In this document: positions 36,901 through 44,721 of the stretch, in pieces
Numbering within the stretch: position 1 is the first letter of the stretch
Layout of the letters: each line of letters begins with the position of its first letter
Assembly (NCBI GenBank): GCA_018292915.2
Contig: JACVVK020000088.1
Location: 1,700,661-1,764,660, forward strand
Source of the DNA: Batillaria attramentaria
Lineage: Eukaryota; Mollusca; Gastropoda; Batillariidae
Direction of reading: 5' to 3'
DNA: 64,000 bases
The notes under the pieces: generated by a model
Seen by the model: only the letters and a program-made list of their open reading frames with translations
What the model was told of the DNA's origin: nothing
Databases searched by the model: none
Translations under genes and position numbers: made by a program

Positions 36901-39516
36901 AGTTTGCTACATTCTTACTCATGCTGATGACCCTTCTAGGATTTCCAGATCTGACCATCAGTGTGGCAGTTCATTTGCTGCACAGTTGATGCTCAGACTC
37001 CTTTTGAGTGACTTGCATGTATTAACGAGAGACCTGTAGTGTCTGTGTTGTGTTACAGTGTCATCTGGACAGAGAGGGAGCATCACAGCTTGTCATCGAC
37101 CTCATCATCAAGAACACCAGCAACAAGATCTTCCAGATGACTGTCGACCTTGGCATTGCCCTACTGGAAGGGGGCAACAGCACTATACAGGTACAGAATT
37201 GTCACGCATCCTTTGCAGCCACAAATCTGTGCTTGATATGCAAGATTCTAGTTGTGCCTGTGCAGGAAACTTCATTGTAGGAGTTTCCAAGCTATTGTCT
37301 GTCGAAAATATAGCTGGGGAAGAAGTACAGGCTTGGGTTGTGATAATTATACAGCTGTGATTGTATAGGCTTTCGCCTTCCTCAGGACACAAACAAATGG
37401 GAAATAACTTGACCCGTGCTATCCTTTGTGAAAGTTTAGTGGTTTCTGTCCCCTTTATGTCGCTTTTAGTTGCTTAACTTGTAACCACTTCGCAGTCATT
37501 ACCGTTTCCTTTTCTCTTTGTGTTTGTATGGTTTTGCATGGATAAATCATAATACTGCATGGGTGCATATGCATACTGTGTGTTTGTAAGCACAGTTGAC
37601 ATCAAGATGTTTCATCTTTCCTCAAGTCTCAAAGACTATCACATACTTAATATAGCAGATTCACGTAAACGCTGTTACACATGTATAGTCTAAAGCGAAA
37701 AAGTGTTTACTCTTATGCTGACATGACATTTTTCTTGCTTATTTCAGCGTTCAATTTTCAACCGCCTGATGTCAGACAAGAGGTCGGACATCTTTTTCAA
37801 GGTGTTCTTTGACCGTATGAAGGACGCCCAGCAGGAGATCAAGAACACGGTATCTGTCAACACGAGCGACACGCAGCACAAGGCACCTGACAAGGACAAA
37901 GAGGAGAAGAAGAAGAAAGGTCTGGGACAGCCATAGTTCATACATTGTACTCAGGTTCAGTCAACATCACTGACGAAAATGTTGATGAAGTCACTGGCAT
38001 CATGCACATCAGTGGTCATTCACTGTGGCCAGTTTCAGACCGTCTTAATAAATTCTCTCTATGCTGACAGTTTTTCCTAGTAGCAGACTAACAGATTGTT
38101 GCTTCACATTTTTTTGCTAGCGCTGTATTCAGTTTCGCACTTTATGATGTCCTGACTGAAAATAAAAATACATGTAGAAAGTTGATGATCCTGTAAATCG
38201 GAGATTTGCAGCCAAGTGTTCTGAACGTAAGGGCCTCAGATGGGGACCCTAGCATAGAAAGAGTTAAATACTGAATATTTTCACTGATTGTGAACACAGT
38301 TGGTTGTTTTTTTGGGGTTTTTTTTTTTGGGGGGGGGGGGGTGGGATGCTAAGGAGTTCACTGAGCTCTAATACGATAAAATACACTATGTATGTTCCAT
38401 TTGTATAGTGCCATGCTTATGGTATCTTGGTCGTGTACACACTCGTTGACTCCTTTTGTCTCCATCAGAGTGTGTGTACGGCTTTGAGTTCAGAATTGTT
38501 TATTTGTCTTGTTTGTGTGTGAGAATGTTTAGGTGATGTCCATATTCATGCTGCTTTGCTGTGGTACATGTACTGACAGGTCAGAAAGCCATTGGTGGTG
38601 TGAATGATGACCTCAGACAGCAGTTTGACGAGGCGGCCTTGCACACCAACCAAGCACTGTCTCACATTCGTGCACAAGGGAGGGGTGGGGAAGAGGAGAC
38701 GGAAGATACATCAGTTGCCCACCAATCAGACGAAGCAGGGAAGAAGGTTCGTGGTGAAATGATTTGAGTGTTGAATACAGAAACCCAGTGCGTTTGCACA
38801 CACTGTACCTACTAATTTTACACCCACGGTTTGTTGAGTGAGTGAACAAGTGGCATTTAACTGTTTCCTGTCTAGGAACCTGACTTCACCGTACTGTCTG
38901 ATTTTTTTACCCTTGAACGGGAACATCAGAAATGGGAGTATTGTTCAACAGATGTAGAGTCGTATCAGGTCTCAGTTATACTAGCATCTAACAGCTAGTA
39001 TGGACATGTATTATTGCATTCATCCTGTGATGTTCTTTGCTGATACCAGATGCTGAAAGACAAGGAGGCGAAGCCACTGCCAGTACAGATCGCCATCATG
39101 AAGAACATCCTCCGATTCCTCCAGCTACTCTGTGAGAACCACAACCGGGACCTCCAGGTCAGCTAATACAAGAACAGTGTGTCATGATTATGTGACATGC
39201 TGCCTAAACTGTCCATTCATGATAAATCCGGTTTCAGTTGTGTATATGTCATCTACACACACTTAGGAGGAACTAGTACAAATGCAGTAGATGGACCCAT
39301 CCTTGTTCAAGGTTAATTGACTGTATGTTATATCAAGCATTTCATGTGTGCAGGCAGTTTAGTGACACAGAGGGACAGCATGTCATAGATGAGTACCGTG
39401 AGTACCGTGAATACTGACTATTACTGTCTTTGTTTCAGAACTATCTGCGAGAGCAAAACAACACCAAATACAACCTGGTGTGTGAGACGCTGCATCATAT
39501 GGGACTCAAACTATGA
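13101..39516 (+). CDS. itpr: Inositol 1,4,5-trisphosphate receptor, middle part, ending before the channel domain
   Basis: Thirty exons with GT-AG junctions give 3,955 coding bases: one base completing a codon, 1,317 residues and a TGA. All phases agree and no internal stop occurs. Hallmarks in order include [147 protein letters not shown] and [11 protein letters not shown]. ITPRs are tetrameric ER Ca2+-release channels gated by IP3; this block is the cytosolic regulatory and coupling region with RIH domains. The N-terminal IP3-binding exons would lie more than 13 kb upstream, outside the window, if present. The C-terminus is abnormal: homology stops at NLVCETL and the exon ends HHMGLKL-stop, before the RIH-associated domain and the membrane pore. 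A 5.1-kb UTR-like stretch follows, then a second ITPR start at 45780. Confidence 0.95.
13302..13435 (+). repeat. 46-bp tandem repeat carrying the splice donor
   Basis: The unit starts GTGAGGGTCAGATGGATGAA and ends AGTGAGTAGTACAG. It is present almost three times directly after exon a, so the donor context TACAG|GTGAGGG is repeated at 13302, 13348 and 13394. Confidence 0.93.
13468..13601 (-). mobile_element. SINE family B 3' part, antisense
   Basis: The reverse complement reads GTGAGAGAATGTTTGTGACT, CATGAGCGTGCATGTTGGGT, TTGAGCCAATTCAAGAAATT and GGGTAAAGCGCCTATATAAT, then a TTATTATTAT tail. This matches the body of the copies at 5985 and 15748. Confidence 0.8.
13765..13860 (+). CDS. itpr: itpr copy 1, exon b
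   Basis: Acceptor TTTTTTCAG, donor CAA|GTAAGT. Encodes (R)[19 protein letters not shown]...LDVDLIL, highly conserved in ITPRs. Confidence 0.96.
14263..14418 (+). CDS. itpr: itpr copy 1, exon c
   Basis: Acceptor TTCAATAG, donor GCAGA|GTGAGT. Encodes [20 protein letters not shown] and [20 protein letters not shown], one of the most conserved ITPR segments. Confidence 0.97.
14979..15123 (+). CDS. itpr: itpr copy 1, exon d
   Basis: Acceptor GTCGACAG, donor CAG|GTTGGC. Encodes [40 protein letters not shown] and NTMTYQ. A long hairpin begins 11 bases after the exon. Confidence 0.95.
15135..15211. mobile_element. 77-bp TTAA-flanked hairpin mini-element
   Basis: Perfect 27-base arms, 15135-15161 (TTAACTCTTTGACGACGGAG...) and 15185-15211 (the reverse complement, ending GAGTTAA), enclose a 23-base loop. 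The TTAA at both outer edges equals a piggyBac-type target-site duplication. No coding capacity. The family assignment is inference. Confidence 0.75.
15270..15443 (+). mobile_element. SINE family A, full-length copy
   Basis: The tRNA-like head GGTGGTCGAATGGTAGAGTG (A-box) ... GTGAGTTCGACCCCGGCTGG (B-box) is followed by the family body (TTTGTGCTGGCTTTTTCATC, GCCCCGTCTTTGATATCACC, GTGGAAAAGGACGTTAAACC) and a CCCACCCACCC tail. It resembles a tRNA gene but is repeated in the window with the same non-tRNA body. Confidence 0.9.
15748..16018 (+). mobile_element. SINE family B, 5'-truncated copy
   Basis: It matches 6116-6386 with substitutions: CTCCGGGTACTCCGGCTTCC, GTGTGATTCACGTGAGCGTG and TTGGGTAAAGCGCCTATTCA, then a TTATTATTATTATT tail. 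It lacks the tRNA head. Confidence 0.85.
16113..16251 (+). CDS. itpr: itpr copy 1, exon e
   Basis: Acceptor GACTTGCAG, donor GAAG|GTAAGA. Encodes [20 protein letters not shown] and [18 protein letters not shown], followed by a variable Pro/Gln-rich end. Confidence 0.97.
16264..16371. repeat. 34-bp tandem repeat x 3
   Basis: Three copies of CCAGCTGATTATACAAAGTC plus (A/G)AGGTCTGTCAGGA, just inside the intron after exon e. Confidence 0.9.
16510..16631 (+). CDS. itpr: itpr copy 1, exon f
   Basis: Acceptor CTGTCGCAG, donor AAG|GTCAGT. Encodes a variable acidic linker ([20 protein letters not shown]) and then the conserved [11 protein letters not shown]. Confidence 0.92.
16902..17001 (+). CDS. 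itpr: itpr copy 1, exon g
   Basis: Acceptor TGCTGACAG, donor CCAG|GTAATT. Encodes [20 protein letters not shown] and a short polar linker. Confidence 0.96.
17177..17231 (+). CDS. itpr: itpr copy 1, exon h (55 bp)
   Basis: Acceptor TGTTTTTAG, donor GGAG|GTAAGC. Encodes [17 protein letters not shown], matching the vertebrate LDFEHIEEQAEGIFGG segment. Confidence 0.93.
17689..17854 (+). CDS. itpr: itpr copy 1, exon i
   Basis: Acceptor ATCAACAG, donor ACAG|GTGTTG. Encodes [20 protein letters not shown] and [20 protein letters not shown], ending QAFKQ. Start of the second RIH region. Confidence 0.97.
18099..18292 (+). mobile_element. SINE family A copy
   Basis: Same head and body as 15270-15443, with a few substitutions in the head (GGTGGCCGAATGATAGAGTG in place of GGTGGTCGAATGGTAGAGTG, minus one G). 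Its tail contains a C-run and ACCACCACCACC. Lies in the intron between exons i and j. Confidence 0.88.
18377..18553 (+). CDS. itpr: itpr copy 1, exon j
   Basis: Acceptor GCGCTACAG, donor AAAAG|GTCAGT. Encodes [20 protein letters not shown] and [12 protein letters not shown], then a Lys/Gly-rich loop ([17 protein letters not shown]). Confidence 0.96.
18661..18832 (+). mobile_element. SINE family A copy
   Basis: Head GGTGGCCAAATGGTAGAGCG ... AAATCCCGGCTGGGGCCAAA and the standard family body and CCCACCCACCC tail. It is the second family A copy within 600 bp. Confidence 0.88.
19028..19081 (+). CDS. itpr: itpr copy 1, exon k (54 bp, basic linker)
   Basis: Acceptor TTTGTTACAG, donor TTGG|GTGAGT. 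Eighteen codons, [18 protein letters not shown], in phase 0 at both ends. It lies in the variable loop after LWVYKG, so it could be skipped without a frame change. Confidence 0.85.
19261..19353 (+). CDS. itpr: itpr copy 1, exon l
   Basis: Acceptor GTATTTGCAG, donor GCT|GTGAGT. Phase 0 at both ends. Encodes [20 protein letters not shown] and NKNYKSIKA, the end of the variable loop before the conserved ILIRL. Confidence 0.9.
19816..19956 (+). CDS. itpr: itpr copy 1, exon m
   Basis: Acceptor TTCTCTCCAG, donor CAAT|GTAAGC. Encodes [20 protein letters not shown] and [20 protein letters not shown]. Confidence 0.97.
20033..20100. repeat. (TG)n microsatellite
   Basis: An uninterrupted TG run of about 68 bases in the intron after exon m. 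Confidence 0.97.
20379..20504 (+). CDS. itpr: itpr copy 1, exon n
   Basis: Acceptor TGTGTTTCAG, donor AGGG|GTAAGA. Encodes [20 protein letters not shown] and [14 protein letters not shown]. Confidence 0.97.
20592..21033. mobile_element. hAT-like MITE, copy 1
   Basis: Perfect 13-bp terminal inverted repeats: CAGAGGTGCCAAC at 20592-20604 and GTTGGCACCTCTG at 21021-21033. The interior is AT-rich and has no ORF. The CAG...CTG ends suggest the hAT superfamily, but no clean 8-bp target duplication is visible. A related copy lies at 36560-36831. Confidence 0.75.
22232..22432 (+). CDS. itpr: itpr copy 1, exon o
   Basis: Acceptor TTACTTCAAG, donor TGAG|GTGAGT. Encodes [40 protein letters not shown] and [20 protein letters not shown]. 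Confidence 0.97.
22776..23027 (+). CDS. itpr: itpr copy 1, exon p (longest, 84 codons)
   Basis: Acceptor TTTTTTAAAG, donor CGAG|GTGTGT. Encodes [40 protein letters not shown] and [18 protein letters not shown]. Confidence 0.97.
23300..23425 (+). CDS. itpr: itpr copy 1, exon q
   Basis: Acceptor GTGTTTCAG, donor CCATG|GTATGT. Encodes [20 protein letters not shown] and [15 protein letters not shown]. Confidence 0.97.
23660..23996 (-). mobile_element. tRNA-derived SINE (family C), antisense
   Basis: On the minus strand a tRNA-like head (GTGAGTGGTGGTCTAATAGG ... GTGGGTTCGAGCCCAGGTCG) comes first. A body with TTTTTCCTGGCTGCCACGCT and GGTTATCCGGCTTTCCTCCC follows, then A-rich 3' sequence including TTTCCTGAAAGGGATAATAA and a poly-A tail seen as the T-run at 23661-23681. 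Confidence 0.8.
24125..24253 (+). CDS. itpr: itpr copy 1, exon r
   Basis: Acceptor GGTCTTCAG, donor ACAG|GTGGGT. Encodes [20 protein letters not shown] and [16 protein letters not shown]. Confidence 0.97.
24254..27820 (+). other. Intron, no gene seen
   Basis: A 3.6-kb intron. A 210-codon open frame (24429-25061) is T-rich, hydrophobic and without recognisable motifs. A 103-bp tandem array lies at 26368-26779; the rest is unremarkable. Confidence 0.8.
26368..26779. repeat. 103-bp satellite-like array x 4
   Basis: Four nearly identical 103-bp units containing CATTTGAGCCATTGTACATG, GTGTAGTGTTAGCTTTAAGG and CAGTGCAACATCATGAGT. Only a few substitutions separate the copies (for example GTGTACTG or GTGCACTG). 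Confidence 0.95.
27821..27941 (+). CDS. itpr: itpr copy 1, exon s
   Basis: Acceptor TTTTTTGCAG, donor AGCG|GTATGG. Encodes [20 protein letters not shown] and [11 protein letters not shown]. Confidence 0.97.
28430..28608 (+). CDS. itpr: itpr copy 1, exon t
   Basis: Acceptor TTGTTCCAG, donor GCAG|GTATGC. Encodes [20 protein letters not shown], then a more variable Arg-rich stretch [12 protein letters not shown], then [13 protein letters not shown]. Confidence 0.96.
29075..29223 (+). CDS. itpr: itpr copy 1, exon u
   Basis: Acceptor TCGCTTCTAG, donor TCAAG|GTAATG. Encodes [40 protein letters not shown] and KCETGGFIS. Confidence 0.97.
29679..29790 (+). CDS. itpr: itpr copy 1, exon v
   Basis: Acceptor TTGTCCCCAG, donor GAAG|GTGTGT. 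Encodes [20 protein letters not shown] and [17 protein letters not shown]. Confidence 0.97.
29929..30420. repeat. 26-bp minisatellite, about 19 units
   Basis: The unit is GGGGTGAAGGTTATGAATGT plus TGGAA(A/C). Copies are highly homogeneous, mostly alternating AAAGG and ACGGG junctions. It lies 140 bp downstream of exon v. Confidence 0.96.
31375..31422 (+). CDS. itpr: itpr copy 1, exon w (48 bp)
   Basis: Acceptor CTGACTAAAG, donor TCGG|GTAAGA. Sixteen codons, [16 protein letters not shown]. The end aligns with the vertebrate LEDHKR at the 3' edge of the alternatively spliced SII segment of ITPR1. The polypyrimidine tract is weak. Confidence 0.88.
32224..32441. repeat. 36-bp tandem repeat x 6
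   Basis: The unit is AACCC(A/G)GCAACAGCAAATAA plus TGTGGTCATAATAACA, six copies. The unit is a multiple of three, which creates repetitive open frames on both strands with no coding meaning. Confidence 0.96.
32535..32582 (+). CDS. itpr: itpr copy 1, exon x (48 bp, candidate alternative microexon)
   Basis: Acceptor TATGTTTGTAG, donor ACAAG|GTGAGT. Sixteen codons, [16 protein letters not shown], in phase 0 at both ends. It falls between LEDHRR and GEALRQ, which are adjacent in vertebrate ITPR1, so it is an insertion and probably optional. Confidence 0.72.
33090..33540 (+). mobile_element. LINE 3' fragment (CR1/L2-like)
   Basis: The open frame to 33384 encodes the C-terminal signature of CR1/L2/Jockey-type non-LTR elements: [40 protein letters not shown] short 3' UTR (GAAATGCGCCCTACAAATGC) ends in (ATT)n at 33512-33540. 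It is 5'-truncated, and the remaining frame is intact. Confidence 0.85.
33905..33969. repeat. (GT)n microsatellite
   Basis: GT run of about 60 bases in the intron between exons x and y. Confidence 0.95.
34623..35875 (+). mobile_element. 5'-truncated non-LTR retrotransposon with intact RT ORF
   Basis: One open frame runs to the TAA at 35863-35865. It contains RT blocks [54 protein letters not shown], the catalytic FADDLALLS, and [10 protein letters not shown], followed by a basic C-terminal motif [19 protein letters not shown]. The 3' end is (AAGT)n. The 12-bp flank TTCTCTGGGTTA is duplicated exactly at 34611-34622 and 35876-35887. The endonuclease and the start of the RT are missing, so this copy cannot move by itself. 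The high GC, intact frame and perfect duplication indicate a recent insertion. The clade (RTE- or CR1-like) is not resolved. Confidence 0.93.
36129..36290 (+). CDS. itpr: itpr copy 1, exon y
   Basis: Acceptor TTTCTCACCAG, donor TCCAG|GTGAGA. Encodes [20 protein letters not shown], a Gly/Ser-rich loop ([13 protein letters not shown]) and [12 protein letters not shown]. Vertebrate ITPR1 has a comparable Gly-rich loop here. Confidence 0.96.
36560..36831. mobile_element. hAT-like MITE, copy 2 (5' end lost)
   Basis: It matches the interior and right end of 20592-21033: TTTGAAATATTTCAAAAGGA, TTTGCATGCTGAGTTCA, GTGAAATAGTACTG and terminal ATTGGCACCTCTG. The left terminal repeat is not found. Confidence 0.75.
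37059..37190 (+). CDS. itpr: itpr copy 1, exon z
   Basis: Acceptor GTGTTACAG, donor ACAG|GTACAG. Encodes [20 protein letters not shown] and [12 protein letters not shown]. Confidence 0.97.
37748..37919 (+). CDS. itpr: itpr copy 1, exon aa
   Basis: Acceptor TTATTTCAG, donor AAAG|GTCTGG. Encodes [20 protein letters not shown] and [20 protein letters not shown], then a Lys-rich linker. Confidence 0.96.
38580..38746 (+). CDS. itpr: itpr copy 1, exon ab
   Basis: Acceptor TACTGACAG, donor AGAAG|GTTCGT. Encodes [20 protein letters not shown], then a Glu/Gly-rich variable stretch. The first part corresponds to the vertebrate ITEEVRDQLLEA region. Confidence 0.93.
39050..39157 (+). CDS. itpr: itpr copy 1, exon ac
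   Basis: Acceptor TGATACCAG, donor CCAG|GTCAGC. Encodes [20 protein letters not shown] and [16 protein letters not shown]. Confidence 0.97.
39439..39516 (+). CDS. itpr: itpr copy 1, terminal exon with early stop
   Basis: Acceptor TTTGTTTCAG. Encodes [18 protein letters not shown], conserved, then HHMGLKL and TGA (39514-39516). In full-length ITPRs CETL is followed by a conserved QFLDCICG-type sequence and the RIH-associated domain. No GT donor occurs at the point where homology ends (CTGCATCATATGG). It is either a real terminal exon or read-through into a former intron. Confidence 0.93.
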   Translation, partial: NYLREQNNTKYNLVCETLHHMGLKL

Positions 39517-42500
39517 AGAGATGTGGTTTGAATGTATGAGCATGATTTTAATAGCATTTTTAGAAGCCACTGATGATTTCCTCTTATTGTTTTTGTTTTG
39601 TTTTGTTTTTGTTTTTTTCTCTCTCTCTCTTGTTTGAAATTATGTGTGTGGTGTCGTATTATGCACAACTTTCTAGTTGGTGATGAGTGTGATTTTTTCC
39701 CCCTATGAATGAATACAGTGTGGAGATGTTTTGTCTTTTCTTGAGTAGAAGCAGTGTGAGAGAGATTTTGACTGTTTTGTTTGTGTGAGAGTTTGTATTC
39801 ACCTGTTCTGATGTGGTTTTGGGTTTAGTTCATTTGGTTTGTTTTTTGTCTTTTTTTTTCATGTGCTATGTAGATGTCTTTTATCCTCCGTTTTTAATCA
39901 CAAGGGAAAGTGCAGAGAGAACAACAACCAAAATATGTGCGCTTCCCCTATGCTACCTGATTTCATGGTGCTCAGACCCTGTGTGTCTATGCAGCAGTAT
40001 GGATATTGTATCTTGTCCCATCTGTTACTGCACACATTCACTCCTTGAACAAGCAGGTCACAGATACACAAGTAGTCGTGACATTGTCACCAGTTTCTGG
40101 TTTTCCAACCGTCACGGTCTGTAAAGCCAAACATCTGTGCAGTGTCTGTCAGCCTGCGGAATCTCATGTGAGGAATTTCTGACAGTGCTTTACTGTGTCT
40201 GTTTCACACGCAACATGTGAGGCTTTCCCAGCACCTGCATAGTCTGAAAATAGGAATTGTGGACTGCATACTCTTTGTGCATGACTATTTGTGTGTCTGT
40301 AATCTGCTTGTGTTTTTTGCCTTCCATGTGCCTGGGTTGATGCAAAGCAAGGGTCTATGATCAGTGTTTTCATTTTATGAACCAGCTTCCGCTTCTTAGT
40401 TCCTTTTCATAACATGTTGTAAGAACAATCTCTGGCAAACCCTGACACTGGCTGCTTGGGTTTGGTCTTTGCACAGCTGCTCAGGTTCAGTGTTGTTTCA
40501 TTCTTGTTCCATTGTCTGTCTTTTTTCATCTGTTACGTTCCTGCCAGAGGTACTGACATCTCACACAATAGTTTAAATTTCTCTAGACGTTGTTTAGTGC
40601 TTGAGATAAAAGTTCCTACCTGCAGAATATGCATATGTTTGACAAAAATAGTATGTCACTTCAAAATAACCATAGTGCATGTAGAACAGGCAAGAACGTG
40701 CTTTGCACATCATGTAGAGATTACATACATAGTATTTGACTTTGGCAGACAAACGCATAGTGTCAGTACTCAGGACGCCTCTTTGCACTGAAGACTAAGT
40801 CCTAACCTTTTACTCATGAGTACATGTGGTAAAATCTTAAAATCTAAAAATATAAAATCTTATTCCTTGTAAAGCATATTGCATGGTGATTAAATCAAAC
40901 ATGTCGTCTTGAATACGTGTAATGGGGCATGTGGATGTACGCTCCTTGTGCTTTAGGTGCAAACTATTCCTGTGTCATTCATTAGCAGAAAGTGAGGATG
41001 ATCATACACTAGAGCAAACTGAATGTGATCTGTATCATTGTTTAAAGTGCCATTATATTCTACTTACATTTTATATTGGATTTCTGTTATCACTTGTAAC
41101 TCACACCCACCATTTTACCTGATACAACTTTCTGTTTTGTACCAGTTGTGTTGTCAAGCACCTGTTGTCAGTCATTCACAGTACGCATCATAGTGTACGC
41201 CATTTTACTCCAGTCCTCCCTCATCAAACTAGTACATTTACTGTGAGGTGGGAAATCTCAGTATCTCACTTTGTAAAATGCTTTTCTCAAGAACTATACC
41301 TTTGCCAGCATTGTAGTTTAATCGTTCACCATTCTTCTGTAGTTTTTAAACGTTTGACGAATGGTTTGCTTTGAAAGCGAATAATGGCAGAGTGTGTTGA
41401 TACACTGTTTTTCATGACCTGGGAACAATTCAAAATGCCAAAGAACACTTCATAGTTTTGCATGCCTGTAGAGTTTGCATCATTCTAAGCTGAAACACCA
41501 GATTCTGTAATGTCTGCTAAGTGTAGCATCAGTTCTTTCTGTGTGAATTCAATTTTACATGTGTACAAAACAGTTCAGTGTAAAAACAAAAATGTTCATA
41601 CACTGTACAGTACTATTTCAGTAAGTGTGCTCAGCACTTGTTCATCAGCATTCAGTTTTCTCTGCCATCTGCTGTGTGACATCAGACCAACCTTCTCCAT
41701 TTGTATGTGTACAGTTAACTAGTGTATGCTGGTTTTGTAACATTTTTGTCTGGCGGAAAATCTGGCACTTCTGACAATCTTTATGATTTGCATGTGTTTT
41801 TACATCTTCACCTCTCGGCAAATTCCAACAGGTGGATGTCCACGGACAGATTAGAAGTCCTGAACAAGATTAGTTTTCATCCCTTCTCACAATTTAATGA
41901 AAGCAGTTGACCGAGAGAGTATGATGTGCATTATCATATTTAGCTAGCATACTGTTTTGGAAACTACTTTTGGTGTAGATGTGTAGTGGTACTGCACACA
42001 CTTTGGATGCTCAGTGCATATACTGATAGCTTTGGCATATATGTATGCTGTACGTTGTTGTGTCGATTGGGAATTGCACTTTGTTTTCAACTTCACCTCA
42101 GTGGCGTATGGTAATGCCTGTGTACTCATTCATCACTGAACAAGTGAATTTTTACTCAACCCATTATGCACTCGCACGTTGCACAGTTTCTTCCATCTTT
42201 TCCACTTGTTGAATTATTCGAGTAACTTGTTCAGTTTTGGATGTTCCTTTCACTTGTAAGCATGAGTGTTTCTTATTAGTACCATAGTGTTTTCTAGCTG
42301 ACCTTGTGCACTTGCATGTCTTCACTTCCCATCATGGTTGAATGTATGTGAACTGAGAAACAGTACGTAACACCCGGATGACGTTTATGCTGAGAGACTG
42401 ACCGTGCCATTCTTTGTTTTTTGTCATTCTTTTGGATACAGTTACACATGTACCACTGACTTAAGAATTCTCGTTCATATTCTCAGGTACTTGTATCTGT

Positions 42501-44680
42501 GCTTGTTTGTGTGAAAACGTATCTGTGTACTCTCCTTTGTAATAACTGAAGTGTAGACGCAGGCTTGTTTTTCTAGCTGTAGAAGCTGTTGCACAATTCT
42601 GTGTCATTGTGGGCGCATACAGAACATAGTCTGGACAGTCAAGCCTGTCCTATTACCCCAACCCATAAAATAACAAAGGAATTATTGTGCAACTAACAGC
42701 AAAAAGTAAACAATCTGAAATCCTAGGTTTAACTTCAACTATGGCATAGTTCCTTCTTTCAGTGATTGAACAGTTCTTGAATAAACTGCAGTACATGTAC
42801 ATGTATTTTGGATGGTTTCAGTCATTTGAAGTGAAATATGACACTAGGAATTGTTTAGACTGCAGCAGCAGTAGCATATTTGTTTGGGTCAGGTCACAAT
42901 ATTTACTGTAGGTACATGCATGTTCTAAATGTTTGGTACCATGATCATTTTCTTTTGCTCTCTCTCCACTGGTGCTGATGAAAACAAAGTAAAATTCAAG
43001 AGAACTACTTTAAAGAGCAGAGGAAAAGTCAGTCAGGATATATCGGGTACGCCAGATGTTCTTCTTAGGCAAATGAAGCTCTGAGCTTGACCTCTTGGCT
43101 CAAAACCTGGTAAACTGAAAACCTATTGTATTCTTGTACATTCTGGCTCATGTTTCACAGCTGCCGTTTCAAGGTACTGTACAAAAAAAAAACAAAAAAA
43201 CTCAGTTCAACTTGGCATCTTTTACTCTAGCTGTGTGTGTGTACTGTGTGTATTTTAGCTGATGAGGATATCCCTGTGTGGTCCTGTTTTCTCTCTCTAC
43301 CTGAATGCTCATTGTTGTAGGATTTGCATCCCCCTTTTCATTGTACAGTTTTCTTTTAGCCATCTTTGTGATACATGTAATGTAAACATTTGTACAGTCA
43401 AATTCTAACCGATTTTCATAGCTATGCAAATCAACAGAGGCATGTGTATACATGTAATTGAATGTTAATGTCCGTATGCGCTGTCACGTAATGTGTTTAA
43501 GGTCTATAATTTACCTGTGTCGATTGTTATGATGTATGTACATATATTTACCTTACTTGTTATGTGTGCGACACTGATGGAACACCATTTTGTGCTTTTG
43601 TTTGCGTTTTAAAACTTGTCACTGAATGTCTGAAGTATGAAGCGCTTAACTATAGCTGCTACAGGTATCAGCAGTCTCAAGTTAGAGGTATTTACCAAAA
43701 CAACCCAACAGAAACAGCTCTGCTTATCAATCCTGCCTTTTTTTTAAACAGTCCATACACACAATTTTTTTATTTTTTTTTAAAGAAATGATGCTGTGTA
43801 GGACTGTGTGAAGTTGGTACTGATTCTTTAGGAGATCTTTTTGGTTGGCCATACATTTGACTGGATAGATTTGCTGATTTTTAATTCAGTTTTTACTCAG
43901 TTGGTACGTGCATGCTAGTTAACCTAGAGCATTTTACAGTTTTCTATTTGTAGGCTAGCATTTGCTGGCATTTTGACACATGAACTCTACATTTGTATGG
44001 GATTCAGTGTTGTTTTAGCCATGATTGGGGTGTTTAACATGTGAACGTACTGTTGAACCTGACAGAGAACAGTTGTGTAGTGTGCATGAGGTGTGTATGT
44101 CTTGCACAGACTGATTGTGAGGAAATTGATAAAATTGTGCATAGTGCACATGTGAGTGGCTTATGTTGAGGTATGCATGATGTGAATGGATGGTAGTCTT
44201 TTTAACTGTTGTTTATACTTTTTTGTTGTTAAAACACTGTGACATGTACTAGCAATTAAATTGTATTTCATCCAGATGATTAGGGCTTTTTTCCCTGGAA
44301 CTCATTTGTTTGTTAAAATTTTCCTTGTTTTTTAAGTTTTGCAGTGCAGCTCTGAGACTAATTAGCTTTTGTTTTCTTTAAAGAATAACTGTCCATTGTG
44401 CTATGACTAGTCAACACTGCTGGATCATCTAGTGTTTAGCGCTTATTTTGCTTTTGTTAGACCATATTTGCTTTGAATTCTGCCTGAATTGTCTTGAAAG
44501 TTGACCGAGAATGGGGGAAATGGTTTTATGTTGGGCTTTGTATTTTCCATGATTATGACAATGATTATTTAAAATGCCACTTTGTCAGTCTTTTATTATG
44601 CAGGCGCAGTTGTATGCAGGTTCAGTGCATGTCAGCAGTTTTCTATAAAACAAAATATATTTAAACTAAGATGTGTTCCT
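39517..44680 (+). other. Probable long 3' UTR / 3' flank of itpr copy 1
   Basis: About 5.1 kb with no ORF, SINE or tandem array, and very different in texture from the repeat-rich introns. Rich in TGTACATGTA-type words. Possible poly(A) signals are AATAAA at 42780-42785, followed by GT-rich sequence, and ATTAAA at 44255-44260. No other gene or ITPR exon is seen. The extent is inferred from composition. Confidence 0.5.
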
Positions 44681-44686
44681 TGATTG

Positions 44687-44721
<35 letters not shown>

